A DNA stretch of 27,548 nucleotides from an uncultured Pseudomonadota bacterium (GTDB taxonomy: Bacteria > Pseudomonadota > Gammaproteobacteria > Methylococcales > Methylomonadaceae), in contig CAJBJW010000401.1 in NCBI GenBank assembly GCA_903953455.1, forward strand, positions 1-27,548, written 5' to 3'. The position numbers and the translations under genes were made by a program. The first letter of the stretch is position 1, and each line of letters begins with the position of its first letter. Below the pieces are notes generated by a model that was not told the DNA's origin, did no database searches, and saw only the letters and a program-made list of their open reading frames with translations. Below are positions 26,901-27,548 of this stretch, in pieces.

Positions 26901-27113
26901 CGTTAGCGCAAAGTGATGGAATGTTAATTGCAACGTGAGGGGATTGAAATTGACGTGCGCTAAACTCGCGTTAAAGGGGGTATCTTCACTAATTAACGCG
27001 GGAATTTTATGTTGCAGCCATATAGGTAGTAAATAAGTGCTAGTGGCTAAATAGCCACTCACTAAACCAACAGGAATTAAGGCAACATGGACAAATTTCG
27101 GTATTTTTATCAC
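23997..27113 (-). CDS. DUF748 / AsmA-like envelope protein with OmpA-like C-terminus
   Basis: A 1038-residue envelope protein. Residues about 8-30 form one membrane segment (VALIPVGLVSGYLATSTYLL), and the rest should be periplasmic. The long body has repeated beta-rich AsmA-like stretches. The block INLNVPINGSLNDPQFDLGG followed by ISSPFQSIANLLG is characteristic of DUF748 proteins. From about 848 (VQFAPGQADLSEWQKPKL) to the end there is an OmpA-like region with AAARARSIAKYIV. Relatives in the AsmA clan (TamB, YhdP, YdbH) move lipids between membranes. A similar role here is inference, and DUF748 proteins themselves are poorly characterised. The start is GTG, 7 nt after gmk, with no Shine-Dalgarno and no alternative start nearby, so translational coupling to gmk is likely. 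It is convergent with ppiD. Confidence 0.88.
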   Translation of the reverse strand: MIKIPKFVHVALIPVGLVSGYLATSTYLLPIWLQHKIPALISEDTPFNASLAHVNFNPLTLQLTFHHFALTQNQSPVFEFESFTLQVNFLESVLTQRLVVENIELLKPSVQFNPTKEKEPTNDKPFSVDNIASPIPFLIKHFALSNGHVTAENGQIDLTPIELSLTHVGSTNDTPALFRLSAIHKQGGEFVSEGEFQLTPLSSNGKITLSKLPLSTLMPFCPEKKALTFNGIGDLSMNFRVAIHEKSLAFFIENAHLVLDNIVYQDKNCPLDHASLQHFDLDNGQYDSTQQTVQFKTAILNHPRYTQNQAQLSFENLTVSNFAFNIDALQLQTGNVSWQNAELFDTKQNTLLFKLPQASFSKLVFDFKKKALSITSIQASNADFRAWLNSQGELNYQTLLPEDEAQVNSEKQAEITTSDAFWGVKIDAIDLTNFSATFEDKSLPKPLSISIKPLSLKATNINTDKGSTLPFELNTGVNSGGSVHIKGNAGLNPLNTQSDIEVTSIGLDKFQSYVDKFAHIDVIKGVFNLEGRMDVAQGEQGELDVKFKGNSGIARLITRDQVQNKDLIKWDNLSLKNIEADLLAQRYIASSLLIEKPYARIIIGKDKRLNFSDMLIDSTATKETAKNNKKTSTTSSDIHFQLDKVRISNGASSFSDLSMILPFSAEIKGLDGGASGISSEHESTINITLKGNAYDLAPVDIKGKIQPYIGDYNAALNFKGMPLPLVSAYMAEFFGYKVEKGKMSLGVNYNVKNGELTADNNLLIEQFELGEQIDNPHAIDAPFNLAITLLKDVNGIINLNVPINGSLNDPQFDLGGVIGDAVLNILTKAISSPFQSIANLLGTDEDLSAVQFAPGQADLSEWQKPKLDSIAKVLKERTVLKLEIKATAFQSQDWNVLREDALTDRLKTLKAEEINRKGDRKIRPEYVELDEADTQRLLAQEFKEKFPQLVKRSFFGSLELAQPELGDFYSVAKETLSQSLPVEQKRLTKLAAARARSIAKYIVQTGGVPNERVFILDTAIDPPRQDNDIDTLLFLKAD

Positions 27114-27120
27114 AAGGCAA

Positions 27121-27548
27121 TTACGCTAACAAATCATGAATCAGCGATTTTAATTTGATTGCTTGGCTTTGCTGCTTTAAGCGATTGGCCATAATGATGC
27201 TTTCGAGTTCATTTAAGGCGGTATTGAAATCGTCATTGACCACTAGATAATCAAATTCTCCGTAATGTGACATTTCAGCCACGGCGTCTTGCATGCGTCG
27301 ATCGATAATTTCCACGGAATCTTTGCCCCGTCCTTCAAGGCGCTCACGTAATATTTGTGTTGAAGGGGGAAGAATAAAAATTGAACAACTTTGAGGCATC
27401 AACTTACGCACTTGCTGAGCGCCTTGCCAATCAATTTCCAAAATGACGTCATCACCTTGCGTTAAATTCGTTTCAACCGTTTTTTTCGCAGTGCCATAAA
27501 AGTTATCAAACACTTGCGCAGATTCTAAAAACGCGTTGTCATTTTGCA
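27121..27548 (-). CDS. gmk: Guanylate kinase (5' partial)
   Basis: Guanylate kinase phosphorylates GMP to GDP with ATP. The frame is open to the right edge of the window, so the N-terminal third, including the P-loop, lies outside; 141 residues are visible against about 205 for the family. The visible part matches Gmk closely: NAFLESAQVFDNFYGT, VILEIDWQGAQQVR, SIFILPPS, RLEGRGKDS and AVAEMSHYGEFDYLVVNDD. The GTG at 27513 is an internal valine, not a start. Downstream lies the DUF748 gene after 7 nt, not rpoZ as in many gammaproteobacteria. Confidence 0.97.
   Translation of the reverse strand, partial: QNDNAFLESAQVFDNFYGTAKKTVETNLTQGDDVILEIDWQGAQQVRKLMPQSCSIFILPPSTQILRERLEGRGKDSVEIIDRRMQDAVAEMSHYGEFDYLVVNDDFNTALNELESIIMANRLKQQSQAIKLKSLIHDLLA

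Overview
The window is a chromosomal segment of about 27.5 kb from a Gram-negative, AT-rich gammaproteobacterium. The evidence is a division and cell-wall (dcw) cluster running into lpxC, the tig-clpP-clpX-lon-hupB-ppiD order, and proteins that match the E. coli family members almost residue for residue in length and motif spacing. Legionellales/Coxiella-like bacteria are one possibility given the AT-richness and gene order, but nothing here fixes the family. Almost everything is core genome. I see no phage, IS element, CRISPR array, toxin or obvious island.

Region 1 (1-12231, + strand) is the distal dcw cluster: murF (5' end cut off by the window), mraY, murD, ftsW, murG, murC, a fused murB-ddlB, ftsQ, ftsA and ftsZ. 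From murF to ftsQ the genes touch or overlap (gaps of 3-4 nt, overlaps of 4-14 nt), so they are probably one translationally coupled operon. Together they make lipid II (MurF/D/C/B/Ddl in the cytoplasm, MraY and MurG at the membrane), polymerise it at the septum (FtsW) and assemble the divisome (FtsQ, FtsA, FtsZ). The oddity is a single 603-codon reading frame joining MurB and D-Ala-D-Ala ligase, with a possible retained internal ddlB start.

Region 2 (12232-15316) holds lpxC (lipid A synthesis) behind a perfect TATAAT box embedded in palindromic repeats, then a complete sdhA with no sdhC, sdhD or sdhB next to it, then an AT-rich spacer.

Region 3 (15317-23982) is a protein quality-control block. 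It runs tRNA-Leu(UAG), two inverted repeats, tig, clpP, clpX, a strong terminator, lon, a 16-bp inverted repeat that encloses a near-consensus promoter, hupB, tRNA-Val(UAC), tRNA-Asp(GUC), a terminator, ppiD and a terminator. Trigger factor folds nascent chains, ClpXP and Lon degrade proteins, and PpiD assists export folding. hupB and the two tRNAs appear to share one transcript.

Region 4 (23997-27548, - strand) is gmk (5' end cut off) followed after 7 nt by a 1038-codon DUF748/AsmA-like envelope protein, convergent with ppiD.

No gene-free stretch exceeds about 225 bases. The most useful leads are the MurB-Ddl fusion, the lpxC promoter palindromes, the lon-hupB inverted repeat and the solitary sdhA. 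I found no convincing undescribed multi-gene system.
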